From Rapana venosa (taxonomy: Eukaryota > Mollusca > Gastropoda > Neogastropoda > Muricidae): 64,000 nt of DNA. A program made the position numbers and the translations under genes. This document shows positions 11,785-21,964 of the stretch, in pieces. Positions within the stretch are counted from its first letter, which is position 1. Each line of letters starts with the position of its first letter. The stretch covers positions 67,727,194-67,791,193 of the forward strand of contig CM054143.1 of NCBI GenBank assembly GCA_028751875.1, in the 5' to 3' direction. The notes below the pieces were generated by a model. That model did no database searches. It was not told the origin of the DNA and saw nothing but the letters and a program-made list of their open reading frames with translations.

Positions 11785-12735
11785 GTAAGGCAGGGCTGTC
11801 CACTCTCACCCACTCTTTTCAACATCTTCCTTGAGAGAATCATGGCTGATGCACTGGAACATCATGAAGGATCAGTCAGCATTGGTGGCAGAACGATCAC
11901 AAACCTCCGCTTCGCAGATGACATTGATGGAATAGCAGGATCAGAAAAAGAGGCTTGCCAGTCCTAAACAGAACAAATTGATTAGGACTCCCAAAAACAT
12001 ACAGCATGGGAAAATCACAGTGCAGAGACTGCAGAGAAGACCAAACTGATGACTTAATAACACCAACGGCTTAGCACTGATATCGGTTAATAGACCAGAG
12101 TCTTCTTTGGACAGTTCAAAGCTTCCAGTACCTGGGAGCATTGTATCAGACCAGGGATCCAAGCCAGATATTAGTATGCAGGACTGCACAGACATATCAG
12201 CCACTGTCAAAAACTAAAACCATCTGGAGAGATAAAAATATCTCACTTATTCCAGATCAGACTAATGCGCTCCCTTGTCATATCATTTTCTGTATGCCTG
12301 TGAACTCATGGACCTGACTGCGGATTTGGAGAGAAGAGTACAGGCGGTGGAGATGAGATGCTTCGGAGACTCCTTGGCATCTCCTACAAAGACCACATAA
12401 GCAACGAAAGCGTGCATTAACAGAATCCAGCAAACCATTGGACCTATGGAACCTTTTATCGATCGTGTAAAAGCGTAAACTTAAATGGTTTATGGCTGTC
12501 ACTAGATCCAAAAGGACTTGCAAAGGTTTTACAAGCCCTGTCCAAGGAGGAAGAGAAGAGGCAGATCATGGAAGAGCTGGAGGATAACATCAGCGATTGG
12601 GACAGGCCAGAACTCAACAAAACCCTGAGAAAAAAGGCAGAAAAAGGACAGAGAGAGGAATGGAGGAATGGTTGTTGAGTCTGTGAGGGTGCCCACGGTG
12701 TCAGGACTACGAGACAGTATAGATAGACTAGATAG

Positions 12736-13775
12736 ACACCGCTCAACTGTCCACATATTATTAAACCGTCTTCAGATCAACCATCACCTTTTATGCAGAT
12801 GAATCTCAGATTCTAAGCGTGCACTCCTGAAAAATCTGCATTCTTCTTGACAAATATGGCCTATGATTTCAAGATATCCAAAACTGGGTGAAGAGAAAAA
12901 ATTTTACAACTAACACTGATAAAACTGAAAACCATGTTGTAGGGACCAAACACAAACTCTTTACCATTTACAGCCGCTTTATAGAATTCAGTGCATAAGT
13001 CTGTCCTCTATCACTGATGTGAAGTATGTAGGGGTTAATTTATAGTCAACACACTCTAATATGCAAAAATTCATCACCCGACCTGCCAAGTCCTGCAATA
13101 TCAATTACGGCGCATTTAGTGCAATTCGAAGTACCTGTACACATGATGCAACATCCAAACTTGTGGCATCTCTCATTCTTTCCACGTCATGGACTATTGC
13201 CAAATTCTCTTTTGCTAGTCTGCCAGCATCATCTATCCACTCCCTTCAACGTATTCAAAAATATGAAGCTCGACTAGTCCTCTGAAACAGAAAAAAATCT
13301 AAGCACATTATTTCTCTCTTGCGATCTCTCCACTGGCTGCTGTGCCACAGGAGTAAACTTTAAGATCAGTTACTTCTATTACAAATGTCTCACAAAAACT
13401 GCACCTCTTACCTTGTGAATGTCTTCACCTGTCCACTCCCTTCTCCGTTCCCTTCGCTTGACTGCAGATTCTTGTGGCTTACCAATACCTAGATTCAGCC
13501 AGTCCACGTCAGCCGTTGCTCTTTCTCTGTTTCTGGTCATCGATCTGGAATGCTCCCTATCTCTCTTCGCAAGGCCTTGCTTGTGACACTTTTAAATCCG
13601 GCATTATCAAGACATTTCAAACCTAGATTTTCCTCTCCTGTTTATTTCATGCTGTCCCTGCTCTTCATAGCCAAAAAAATCCCACACACTGCCAAAGTGT
13701 ATATCGTCTGTTGTTTTGCTCATTTGTTCTGTTGTGCGTGCATGGTGCGTGCGTTTTGGTGCGCGAACGCGCCGC

Positions 13776-13841
<66 letters not shown>

Positions 13842-14000
13842 GTGTGTGTGTGGGGTTGTGCTATCGTATGTGTGTGACATTTGGACTTGTTAGAACTATT
13901 AAATTGCTATTGGTTGCATGACTTGTGTAAGAATGAGTTGAGTGCAAGCGCTTTGATTTGTCTGCGCAAGATACAGCGCTATACAAATCTTTTTTTTATT
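12736..14000 (+). mobile_element. L2/CR1-like LINE copy 1, right part
   Basis: The host LINE resumes directly after the RTE-A tail, first with the duplicated target sequence. It continues with YADE (degenerate YADD), a KYVGVNL-type segment, ASSIHSLQRIQKYEARLVL and the 3' region ending GTGCAAGCGCTTTGATTTGT, CAAGATACAGCGCTATACAA and an ATT-rich tail. These landmarks recur in all plus and minus copies of the family in the window. It holds a GT microsatellite in the 3' UTR at the same place as other copies. Many stops and indels are present. Confidence 0.87.
13778..13855. repeat. GT microsatellite in L2-like 3' UTR
   Basis: (GT)n with short interruptions. Most L2-like copies in the window carry a GT or CA run at this same position, which suggests it is part of the element. 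Confidence 0.93.
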
Positions 14001-14142
14001 ATTATTTATTATTATTATTATATTATTAATTATTATTATTATTATATTATTATTATTTATTATTATTATCTTATTATATTATTATTATTATTGTTGTTGT
14101 TGTTGCTGTTGTTGTTGTTGTTGTTGTTATTATTATTATTAT
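13988..14142. repeat. ATT-rich 3' tail with GTT run
   Basis: (ATT)n with a (GTT)n block at 14091-14127 directly follows the conserved 3' end of the L2-like copy. It is the element's simple-repeat tail, secondarily expanded. Confidence 0.9.
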
Positions 14143-14261
14143 ATGATGATGGAGTGACCTGGTTGTCAGCACCCTGCAGTGGCCCGACTGAACTGAACAC
14201 CTGCCCTGTCCACCTGACCTGCCTGCATCACGTCACATGACCTGCCTCACGTCTGTCCACA

Positions 14262-14434
14262 TAATAAATAATAATAATAATATATGCAATTTATATAGCG
14301 CTGAATCTTGTAAATAAACAAACAAATCGAAGCGCTTGCACTCAATCATTTACACGCATGCAACTCTCCTTAAACATAATGAACAACAGATTTCAAATCC
14401 ATGCGCGCGCATGTATGCACGCACGCGCGTACAC

Positions 14435-14488
<54 letters not shown>

Positions 14489-15251
14489 GGAACGACACTT
14501 AGAAGGTGAAAGCTGCTGTTGAAAAATTAGGGACAGATATGTGGGGGGAAAGTGTCAGGTAGGAAATAAGTGTGTTTTGAGGCTGGATTTGAAGGTATCA
14601 AGCGAAGGCTTTTGGCGAAGTGAAAGAGGGAGGTCATTCCAGGTGGATGGACCAGAAACAGAGAAAGAGTGACGGCCAACAGTGGTTTATTTGAATCTAG
14701 GTGTTCGAAAGCACAAAGTATCTGCGGCAGAACGAAGGGAACGGGATGGAGTGTACAGGTGAAGACAGTTACTGAGATAAGAGGGTGCAGATTTGGGAGA
14801 CATTTGGAACAGATGAAATTGATCTTATACTCCAGTCTTTGTGAGACAGGCAGCCAGTGAAGAGATCGCAGAAGAGGAGTGATGTGTTCAGATTGTTTCT
14901 TTCTTAGGACCAGTTGAGCTGCAGTGTTTTGTATGCGTTGAAGAGAGTGGATAGATGATGCTGGTAGGCCAGCCAAAAGAGAACTACAGTAGTCTAAACG
15001 TGAAAGAATGAGAGATGTGACAAGCTTGGAAGTTGCATCAGTGGACAGATACTTGCGAATCGCGCTTATGCGCCGTAATTGATAGTAGCAAGACTGGCAG
15101 GTCTGGGTGATGAATTTTTTCATAGAGAGTGTGTTGTCAAGAACTACTCCTAAATACTTCACAGAGTTGGACAAAGGAACTGAAGTATTTCCGAATTCTT
15201 TTGAAGTTTTTGCGATAGAGGAAAGTTTATGTTGGGTCCCTATGAGCATCA
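14262..15251 (-). mobile_element. L2/CR1-like LINE copy 2, 3' third
   Basis: Minus-strand copy. Its 3' tail (AATAATAAT on the plus strand) lies at the left edge, followed by the complement of CAAGATTCAGCGCTATATAA and of the AAGCGCTT motif, a CA run at 14434-14486, and the C-terminal coding part. It is 5'-truncated at MLIGTQHKLSSI. Confidence 0.92.
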
Positions 15252-15252
15252 T
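14527..15252 (-). pseudogene. L2-like RT C-terminal region
   Basis: The 241-codon frame starts within the RT thumb region and carries NSVKYLGVVLDNTLSMKKFI, RRISAIRKYLSTDATSKLV, LDYCSSLLAGLPASSIHSL and LHWLPVSQRLEYKI, all shared with copies at 19425, 33720, 56014 and others. After about 150 residues a frameshift replaces the family's usual ending (SLRSAADTLCFRTPRFKQ and so on, still readable in another frame). The start Met is internal to the original protein. No catalytic motifs are retained. Confidence 0.88.
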
Positions 15253-15284
15253 TCATCATCATTGATCTTCTGCAATATTCAGAA

Positions 15285-15715
15285 ACACCCATGTTGATAA
15301 ACCGTACAACAGCCGACATACAGGGAAGTACTCTGAAACACCCATGACGTTTCAGTAACAGACCTAAAGCAACGAGTAAGCTTCTGAGACTGAACCCTCT
15401 GTCGTAAAAGGCCAACACACATACAGGTGGGTACGTGGGAACACTAGCCACGTTTCACAAACAGACGTACAGGTAAGTATTAGGGAACACCTGCAGTGTT
15501 TTACTAATAGGCTTACAGGTAAGTATTAGGTAACACCCGCAGTGTTTCACTAATAGGCTTACAGGTAAGTATTAGGGAACACCTGCAGTGTTTTACTAAT
15601 AGACTTACAGGTAAGTATTAGGGAACACCTGCAGTATTTTACTAATAGGCTTACAGGTAAGTAGTAGGGAACACCTGCAGTGTTTTACTTATAGGCTTAC
15701 AGTAAGTATTAGGGA
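15285..15715. repeat. 46-bp satellite, left segment
   Basis: From 15471 the unit is regular: GTAAGTATTAGGGAACACC, TGCAGTGTTTTACTAATAGG, CTTACAG. Units before that are divergent but share GAAACACCCATG and ACAGGTAAGT-like pieces. Each unit begins with the donor-like GTAAGTAT and ends with acceptor-like CTTACAG, with TTACTAAT just before it. The array is cut at 15715 by an RTE-like element and resumes at 18747. Confidence 0.93.
15702..15715. repeat. Left target-site duplication of the zinc-finger RTE-like insertion
   Basis: GTAAGTATTAGGGA at the left edge recurs as GTAAGTATTAGGTA at 18747-18760. In a tandem array the reading is ambiguous, but the overlap of unit phase across the insertion amounts to about 14 bp, as expected of a duplication. 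Confidence 0.65.
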
Positions 15716-15922
15716 AGAAGAAGTTCGATACAAAGGAGAAGGATGTCGAATGTTAGGAGTTGGTGAGGACAGGTACAAGCTTTGGTGGAGTGGAGGAATA
15801 GAGAACGAACATGGAGTCGGCCTACTTGTCCATGAAAACTGGCTTGAAAATGTTGTCGAAATAGAAAGATGGAGTGGTAGCTCAATGAACATGAAAATAG
15901 TTTGTAGAAAAAGATCCTGCAC

Positions 15923-16438
15923 GTGATCTCTGCTTATGCGCCGCAGGTGGGTAGACCCGAAGAAGAGAAAGCTGACTTCTGGGAAAAACTAGGCGAGAAA
16001 CTGGCTGAAAAACCAGAAACAGACATTGTCGTTGTAGCAGGAGATTTGAATGGACACGTTGGCAAGGACAGAACTGGATATGAAGATGTTATGGGCAGGT
16101 ACAACTTTGGAAATTGAAATCAAGAAGGAGAAACAATTCTTCAGCTATGCCAACAGAATAGCTTACGAATCTTGAATACGTTCTTCAAGAAAAAACAAGA
16201 GCACTATATCACCTTCAAAAGTGGTGAAGCGGAAATTCAGATTGACTTCATTCTCTTCAAGGGAGATGCTGCAATGGCAACAAACTGTACAGTTATTCCA
16301 GGGGAAGAATGCCTCTCACAGCACAGATTGTTGTGCGCAGATTTTCAAATAAAAGATTTGATAAGACCCATTAAAAGCAATCGAGAAGAAACTGAAAATT
16401 TGGAGGCTCAAAGACAAGAACATAGCCTTGGAATATGA
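15923..16438 (+). pseudogene. RTE-B endonuclease
   Basis: One frame, broken by a single TGA at 16115-16117, covers ISAYAPQVGRPEEEKADFWE, VVVAGDLNGHVGKDRTGYED, HYITFKSGEAEIQIDFILF and VIPGEECLSQHRLLCADF. QIDFIL and the QHRLLCAD segment take the place of the terminal catalytic motif. The TGA sits where relatives commonly have CGA (Arg), so a single C-to-T change is the simplest cause; this is inference. Endonuclease of this type opens the target for target-primed reverse transcription. Confidence 0.85.
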
Positions 16439-16730
16439 GCAAAAAGTGAGAGAAAATGCGGCTGGACAAGACCATGACTGGAACCAATTGAAAGAAATTC
16501 TCATGGAAGCAGCAAAAGAAACGTGTGGAGAGACCAAAGGAAGAAGACATCGACAGAGAGAAACATGGTGGTGGTGCGATGCAGTGAAAGAAGCAATCCA
16601 AGAGAAGAAGAAAGCATTTAGGAAGTGGGAGCAAACACAGATGTTTGAGGACAGAGAGATATACAGGAGGAAATCAAAAGAAGTCACAAAAGCTGTAGCC
16701 CAAGCTAAAGAAAAGGCGTGGAACGAATGA
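16428..16730 (+). pseudogene. RTE-B linker between endonuclease and RT
   Basis: A 100-residue, strongly charged segment (KRGRRHRQRE-like, WWWCDAVKEAIQEKKKAFRK) has the look of the linker in RTE-like proteins, where W-W--V-EAI--K---F is recurrent. A frameshift separates it from the endonuclease. No enzymatic motif. Confidence 0.78.
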
Positions 16731-16849
16731 TGTGTTGGACTTGATACAACTGAAGGTCAGCATAAGATGTTTCGAATTGCACAGCAGATGAGGAAAGAAC
16801 GGAAAGACATCAATGGAGTAAAATTTGTAAAAATGAGTCTGGAAATATC

Positions 16850-17185
16850 ATGACTGAGAAGCAAAATATTCTGCAGAGATGGAAGGATTACTTTCATGAT
16901 CTGCTAAATATTGAGAATCCTCATGCAATCGAGGAAGTGGAGAAAGTTGAAGGACTTGTACAAGAAGTGACTGAAGATGAAATCAGAAGAGCAATTCGAA
17001 CTATGAAAAAGAGAAAAGCCACGGGGCCATCAGGAGTGGTGACAGAAATGATACAAGCAGCAGGAGAGGAAGGAGTAAAACAACTTACGAAAATATGTCA
17101 GAAGATACAGCAGACAGAACAATGCCTGAAGAATGGGAAGACAGTCTTACTGTTCCCATTTTCAAGGCTAAAGGAGATGCACTAG
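16850..17185 (+). pseudogene. RTE-B RT fingers
   Basis: ILQRWKDYFHDLLNIENP, then EVTEDEIRRAIRTMKKRKATGP-SGV and EMIQAAGEEGVKQL match the N-terminal blocks of RTE-like reverse transcriptases (the K-GKA-GPDG/S block). A frameshift near ICQKIQQTEQ scrambles the last 25 residues of this frame. Confidence 0.85.
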
Positions 17186-17360
17186 TATGTGGAAAATACA
17201 GAGGAATCAGGTTCTGGAACATGGCATGAAGATCTGGGGAAAAGTATTGGAAAAAAGACTGAAGAGCCTGTGCAATATTGATGAAAAACAGTTTGGATTC
17301 CAGGCTGGCAAATCCACCATAGATGCAACATATATTGTGAAACAACTGCAGGAATAGTAT

Positions 17361-17857
17361 ATGGAGAAGAAAAAGAGCTTGACGCACATCTTTGTTGACC
17401 TGGAAAAAGCTTTTGATAGAGTACCCAGAAAGGCAATCCAATGGACCTTGAGGAAACAAGCTGTACCGGAGCACACTATCTCAATGGTTATGACTTTGTA
17501 CAAAAACTCCAGATCAAAAGCTAAAACTATAATTAGGACGTCAAAAAGCTTTGAGATAAAAGTAGGAACCAAGGATCCACATTGAGCCCTCTGCTCTTTA
17601 TCCTCGTCATGAATGAAATATCCAAGGAAGTGGAGAGGCTAGAAGAGATCTGGGAACTGCTGTCTGCTGATGACTTAGTACTGGTAGCTGAGAACAGTGA
17701 TGACGCTACTCAAAGATTTGGCAATTGGAAACAGAGATTAGAACGCAGAGGAATGAAGGTAAATGTTGACAAGACCAAAGCAATCACGTTGGAAAAGACC
17801 GCAGAACACAAAGAGAGCAAGGCAAATATCCGTGTGGTGTCTGCCACAAAGGTGTAG
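17361..17857 (+). pseudogene. RTE-B RT palm, with SADD in place of YADD
   Basis: Two overlapping frames give SLTHIFVDLEKAFDRVPRKA (first catalytic Asp), SPLLFILVMNEISKEVERL and WELLSADDLVLVAENSDD. The second catalytic motif, normally YADD, reads SADD because TAT has become TCT (17663-17665). The stretch between them, where VRQGSALSPLLF is expected, is frameshifted around 17578. KVNVDKTKAITLEK follows, as in relatives. Confidence 0.87.
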
Positions 17858-17968
17858 GGAACAATTCGATCAAATGCTCCAAATGTCAATATTGGTGTCA
17901 CAAAAGATGCTCAAAGCTCAAAAGTCTGAAGAAGGAGGATGGATATTTGTCTGCCCCAGTTGTATGAA
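17833..17968 (+). pseudogene. RTE-B PHD-like zinc finger
   Basis: Read across one frameshift, the segment shows CGVCHKGVGNNSIKCSKCQ, then YWCHKRCSKLKSL, then FVCPSCM: CxxC, CxxC, HxxC, CxxC spacing. Zinc fingers of this kind sit between the RT and C-terminus of some invertebrate RTE-like proteins. The presumed role is nucleic-acid binding during integration; that is inference. The break falls after EDGY. Confidence 0.8.
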
Positions 17969-18266
17969 TAAGAAGGGTGAAGACAATACTGATGCAGGAA
18001 AGGAGGAGCTAGAATTTGAACAAGGGAAGATAGAAGTGGTAGCCGAATTCTGATACCTAGGAGAGATGATGAGCTACGAAGCAAAATCTGAGTTAGCTGT
18101 CAGAACCAGGATTGCGAGTGCTTGGAAGAAATGAAAAGAATTGGCAAGTCTGCTCGGAAATCAGAAAATCCCACTTGAGAGATGCTGTCTGATATATAAG
18201 GCCTGCATCAGACCTGTTCTCCTGTATGGTTCAGAGATGTGGGTTTTCACATAAACCGTCGAACGT

Positions 18267-18622
18267 TTGTTGAAGAGCTATGAAAACAGAATGCTACGCT
18301 ACATGACAAAGATCAAATGGGAAGACAGGATCACGAATGAAGAACTATGGAGAATGTGCAAAGTTGATGATCTGAAGTCTGTAGCTAGTACCAATAGACT
18401 GCGCTGGTTTGGGCGCGTTCAACAGAAAGCAGACCACCACATCATAAAATGAGCAATGAACTTCGTAGTGGATGGAAAGAGACCAAAGGGAAGACCTAGC
18501 AAAACCTGGGCTGCCTGTATTGCAGTTGATCGTAGAGAAAGGGGCATAAATAAGGAGGAAGCTCAAAACAGAGAGAGATGGAGAAGGCTCATCAATGTCA
18601 CACCTCACCTGGAAGAAACATG
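18267..18622 (+). pseudogene. RTE-B C-terminal region
   Basis: The frame runs LKSYENRMLRYMTKIKWEDR, then LRWFGRVQQKADHHIIK, a stop, and on in the same region with VDGKRPKGRPSKTWAACI and NRERWRRLINVTPHLEET before a true terminator at the element's end. This is the usual tail of RTE-like proteins. The GAA tail starts a few bases after the stop codon. Confidence 0.85.
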
Positions 18623-18625
18623 ACA

Positions 18626-18745
18626 AAAAAGAAGAAGAAGAAGAAAAAGAAGAAGAAGAAGAAAAAGAAGAAGAAGAAGAAGAAGAAGAAGAAGAAGAAG
18701 AAGAAGAGAAGAAGAAGAAGAAGAAGAAGAAGAAGAAGGAGAAAG
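18626..18745. repeat. GAA tail of RTE-B
   Basis: (GAA)n, purine-only on the plus strand for over 100 bp. It directly joins the end of the coding region to the resumed 46-bp satellite. Confidence 0.93.
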
Positions 18746-18746
18746 G

Positions 18747-19130
18747 GTAAGTATTAGGTAACACCCGCAGTGTTTTTACTAATAGACTTAAGGTAAGTAT
18801 TAGGGAACACCTGCAGTGTTTTACTAATAGACTTACAGGTAAGTATTAGGGAACACCTGCAGTGTTTTACTAATAGACTTAAGGTAAGTATTAGGAAACA
18901 CCTGCAGTGTTTTACTAAAAGGATTACAGTAAGTATTAGGGAACACCCGCAGTGTTTTACTAATAGACTTACAGGTAAGTATTAGGAAACACCTGCAGTG
19001 TTTTACTAAAAGGATTACAGTAAGTATTAGGGAACACCTGCAGTGTTTTACTTATAGGCTTACAGGTAAGTATTAGGGAACACCTGCAGTGTTTTACTTA
19101 TAGGCTTACAGGTAAGTATTAGGGAACACC
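18747..19130. repeat. 46-bp satellite, middle segment
   Basis: About eight units of the same repeat as 15471-15715, resuming after RTE-B at the GTAAGTATTAGG position. The segment ends at AACACC, where an L2-like copy has inserted. Confidence 0.95.
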
Positions 19131-20116
19131 CAGAGGGCCAGTTCTGGGCCCTGTTCTCTTCAATTTCTATACCGCTCCACTCTCACATATAATAAACCAC
19201 CATCTTATTGGTCACCATTTATATGCTGATGATACTCAGCTTCAATGCAGTGATATTATTGAAAACTTGCCTTTCTTCCTAACAAATATGTCCAATTGCC
19301 TTCAAAACATTTAAAACTGGATGACTCAGAACAAGTTACAACTTAATGCTGATAAAACCGAAGCCATGCTCATAGAGACGGAACATAAACTTTCCTCTAT
19401 CACAAAAACTTCGATTTCAGCAATATGACAGTTCCTTTGGCCAACTCTGTGAAGTATTTAGGTGTAGTTCTGGACAACACACTTTCTATGAAAAAATTCA
19501 TCACCCAGACCTGCCAGTCTTGCTACTATCAATTATGGCGCATAAGCGCAATTCGCAAGTATCTGTCCACTGACGCAATCTCCCAGCTTGTCACATCTCT
19601 CATTCTTTCACGTTTAGACTGCTGTAATTCTCTTTTGGTTGGCCTACCAGCATCATCTATCCACTCTCTTCAACGCATACAAAACTCTGCAGCTCAACTG
19701 GTCCTAAGAAAGAAACAATCTGAACACATCACTCCTCTTCTGCGATCTCTTCACTGGCTGCCTGTCTCATAGGGACTGAAGTATAAGACCAATACCCTCT
19801 GTTTCAAATGTCTCCACAAATCTGCACCCTCTTATCTCTGTAACTGTCTTCACATGTACACTACATCCCGTTCCCTTTGCTCAGCTGCAGATAATTTGTG
19901 CTTCCGAACACCCAGATTCAAACAAACCACTGTTGGCCGTTGCTCTTTCTCTGCTTCTGGTCCATCCACCTGGAATGAACTTCCTCTTTCACTTCGCCAA
20001 AATCCTTCGCTTGATATCTTCAAATCCAGCCTCAAAACACACTTATTTTCTACCTGACACTTTCCTTTCATATCTGTTCCTACTTTTTCAACAGCATCCT
20101 TCATCTCCCTCATCAC

Positions 20117-20152
<36 letters not shown>

Positions 20153-20156
20153 GTTG

Positions 20157-20223
<67 letters not shown>

Positions 20224-20365
20224 GTGTGTGTGGTGTGTGTTTATGCATAAACTTGAAATATCTTATGTTATTTGAGGAAAGTTGCATGATTGAGTGCAAG
20301 CGCTTCGAGTTGTTTCTTTCTCAAGATTCAGCGCTATATAAATTCCATATATTATTATTATTATT
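19131..20365 (+). mobile_element. L2/CR1-like LINE copy 3, inserted in 46-bp satellite
   Basis: The 5'-truncated copy starts within the RT palm (GPVLFNFYTAPL), has YADD at 19222-19233, and ends with GCGCTATATAAATTCC and (ATT)n. AACACC occurs on both sides (19125-19130 and 20366-20371), a minimal target-site duplication. It carries a GT microsatellite at 20122-20240. The phase of the satellite continues across it. Confidence 0.92.
19425..19772 (+). pseudogene. L2-like RT C-terminal region
   Basis: NSVKYLGVVLDNTLSMKKFI, WRISAIRKYLSTDAISQLV, LDCCNSLLVGLPASSIHSL and ITPLLRSLHWLPVS are the family's thumb and C-terminal blocks. A TAG after LPVS (19770-19772) truncates the frame; the remainder continues with SAADNLCFRTPRFKQ and SLRQNPSLDIFKSSLKTHLF in a shifted frame from about 19854. 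The Met is not the original start. Confidence 0.88.
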
Positions 20366-21811
20366 AACACCAGCAGTGTTTTACTAATAGGCTTACGGGT
20401 AAGTATTAGGGAACACCTGCAGTGTTTTACTAATAGGATTACAGGAAAGTATCAGGGAACACCCGCAGTGTTTTACTAATAGGCTTACAGTAAGTATCAG
20501 GGAACACCCGAAGTGTTTTACTAATAGGCTTACAGGTAAGTATTAGGGAACACCTGCAGTGTTTTACTAATAGGATTACAGGAAGTATCAGGAACACCCG
20601 CAGTGTTTTTACTAATAGGCTTCAGTAAGTTCAGGGAACGAAGTGTTTTACTAATAGGCTTAGGTAAGTATTAGGGAACACCTGCAGTGTTTTACTATAG
20701 GCTTACAGGTAAGTATCAGGGAACACCGAAGTGTTTTACTAATAGGCTTACAGTAAGTATTGGGAACACCGAGTGTTTACTAATAGCTTACAGGTAAGTA
20801 TTAGGGAACACCTGCAGTGTTTACTAATAGGCTTACAGGTAGTATTAGGGAACCTGCAGTGTTTTACTAATAGGCTTACAGGTAAGTATTAGGAAACACC
20901 TGCAGTGTTTTACTAATAGGCTTACAGGTAAGTATTAGGGAACACCTGCAGTGTTTTACTAATAGGCTTACAGGTAAGTATCAGGGAACACCCGAAGTGT
21001 GTTACTAATAGGCTTACAGGTAAGTATCAGGGAACACCTGCAGTGTTACTAATGGGCTTACAGGTAAGTATCAGGGAACACCTGCAGTGTTACTAATGGG
21101 CTTACAGGTAAGTATCAGGGAACACCAGCAGTGTTTTACTAATAGGCTTACAAGTAAGTATCAGGGAACATCAGCAGTGTTTTACTAATAGGCTTACAAG
21201 TAAGTATCAGGGAACACCAGCAGTGTTTTACTAATAGGCTTACAGGTAAGTATTAGGGAACACCCGAAGTGTTTTACTAATAGGCTTACAGGTAAGTATT
21301 AGGGAACACCTGCAGTGTTTTACTAATAGGCTTACAGGTAAGTATTAGGGAACACCTGCAGTGTTTTACTAATAGGCTTACAGGTAATTATTAGGGAACA
21401 CCTGCAGTGTTTTACTAATAGGCTTACAGGTAAGTATTAGGGAACACCTGCAGTGTTTTACTAATAGGATTACAGGTAAGTATCAGGGAACACCTGCAGT
21501 GTTTTACTAATAGGTTTAAAGTAAGTATCAGGGAACACCTGCAGTGTTTTACTAATAGGCTTACAGTAAGTATCAGGGAACACCTGCAGTGTTTTACTAA
21601 TAGGCTTACAGGTAAGTATCAGGTAACACCCGAAGTGTTTTACTAATAGGATTACAGGTAAGTATTAGGGAACACCTGCAGTGTTTTACTAATAGGCTTA
21701 CAGGTAAGTATCAGGGAACACCTGCAGTATTTTACTAATAGGCTTACAAGTAAGTATCAGGGAACACCTGCAGTGTTTTACTAATAGGCTTACAGGTAAG
21801 TATCAGGGAAG
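20366..21811. repeat. 46-bp satellite, right segment, about 31 units
   Basis: The array is mostly regular, with scattered one-base losses. Variation concentrates at TATTAGGG/TATCAGGG and ACCTGCAG/ACCCGAAG/ACCAGCAG, giving at least three subtypes. Nearly every unit keeps CTTACAGGTAAGTAT. It ends abruptly at GTATCAGGGAAGAGGCAG. Confidence 0.96.
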
Positions 21812-21964
21812 AGGCAGTGATGTAGAAAGGGACAAAGGTGAACGCCCCAGGTGGTACAGTGATGACGTGGGAAGGTACAAGCCCTCTGAACCACAGGCAG
21901 TGAGCTGATTCAGGGCAGTGCAGGGCACAGCCGGCATGATGGGATAGATGGCTGTACCTGTGCA
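21812..21964. other. Short unique spacer
   Basis: About 150 bases between two tandem arrays. No gene or repeat is recognised. Confidence 0.4.

Larger units (their letters stand above)
9901..12735 (+). mobile_element. RTE-like LINE (family RTE-A), nested in L2-like copy 1
   Basis: The element encodes, in order, an APE-type endonuclease, a reverse transcriptase and the usual C-terminal tail of RTE-like proteins (a KLKWF segment, then a basic Gly/Arg stretch). It is 5'-truncated inside the endonuclease. The 3' end is a short TAGATAGAC-type repeat, typical of RTE elements, which end in simple repeats and not poly(A). A 15-bp duplication of host LINE sequence brackets it. Frames are broken by stops and frameshifts, so it is dead. 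Two more copies lie at 24238-31625 (minus, itself interrupted) and 49122-51432 (plus). Confidence 0.9.
15716..18746 (+). mobile_element. RTE-like LINE with zinc finger (family RTE-B), inserted in 46-bp satellite
   Basis: The element encodes an APE-type endonuclease, a reverse transcriptase, a Cys/His zinc finger and the RTE-type C-terminus (LRWFGRVQQKADH, then GRPSKTW). It ends in a long (GAA)n tail. It is 5'-truncated just inside the endonuclease (first readable residues EEVRYKGEGCRM). Satellite DNA lies on both sides. Its sequence is clearly different from RTE-A: the endonuclease has VVAGDLNGHVG in place of VQGDWNAKVG. Stops and frameshifts split the frame into at least seven pieces. Confidence 0.9.
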
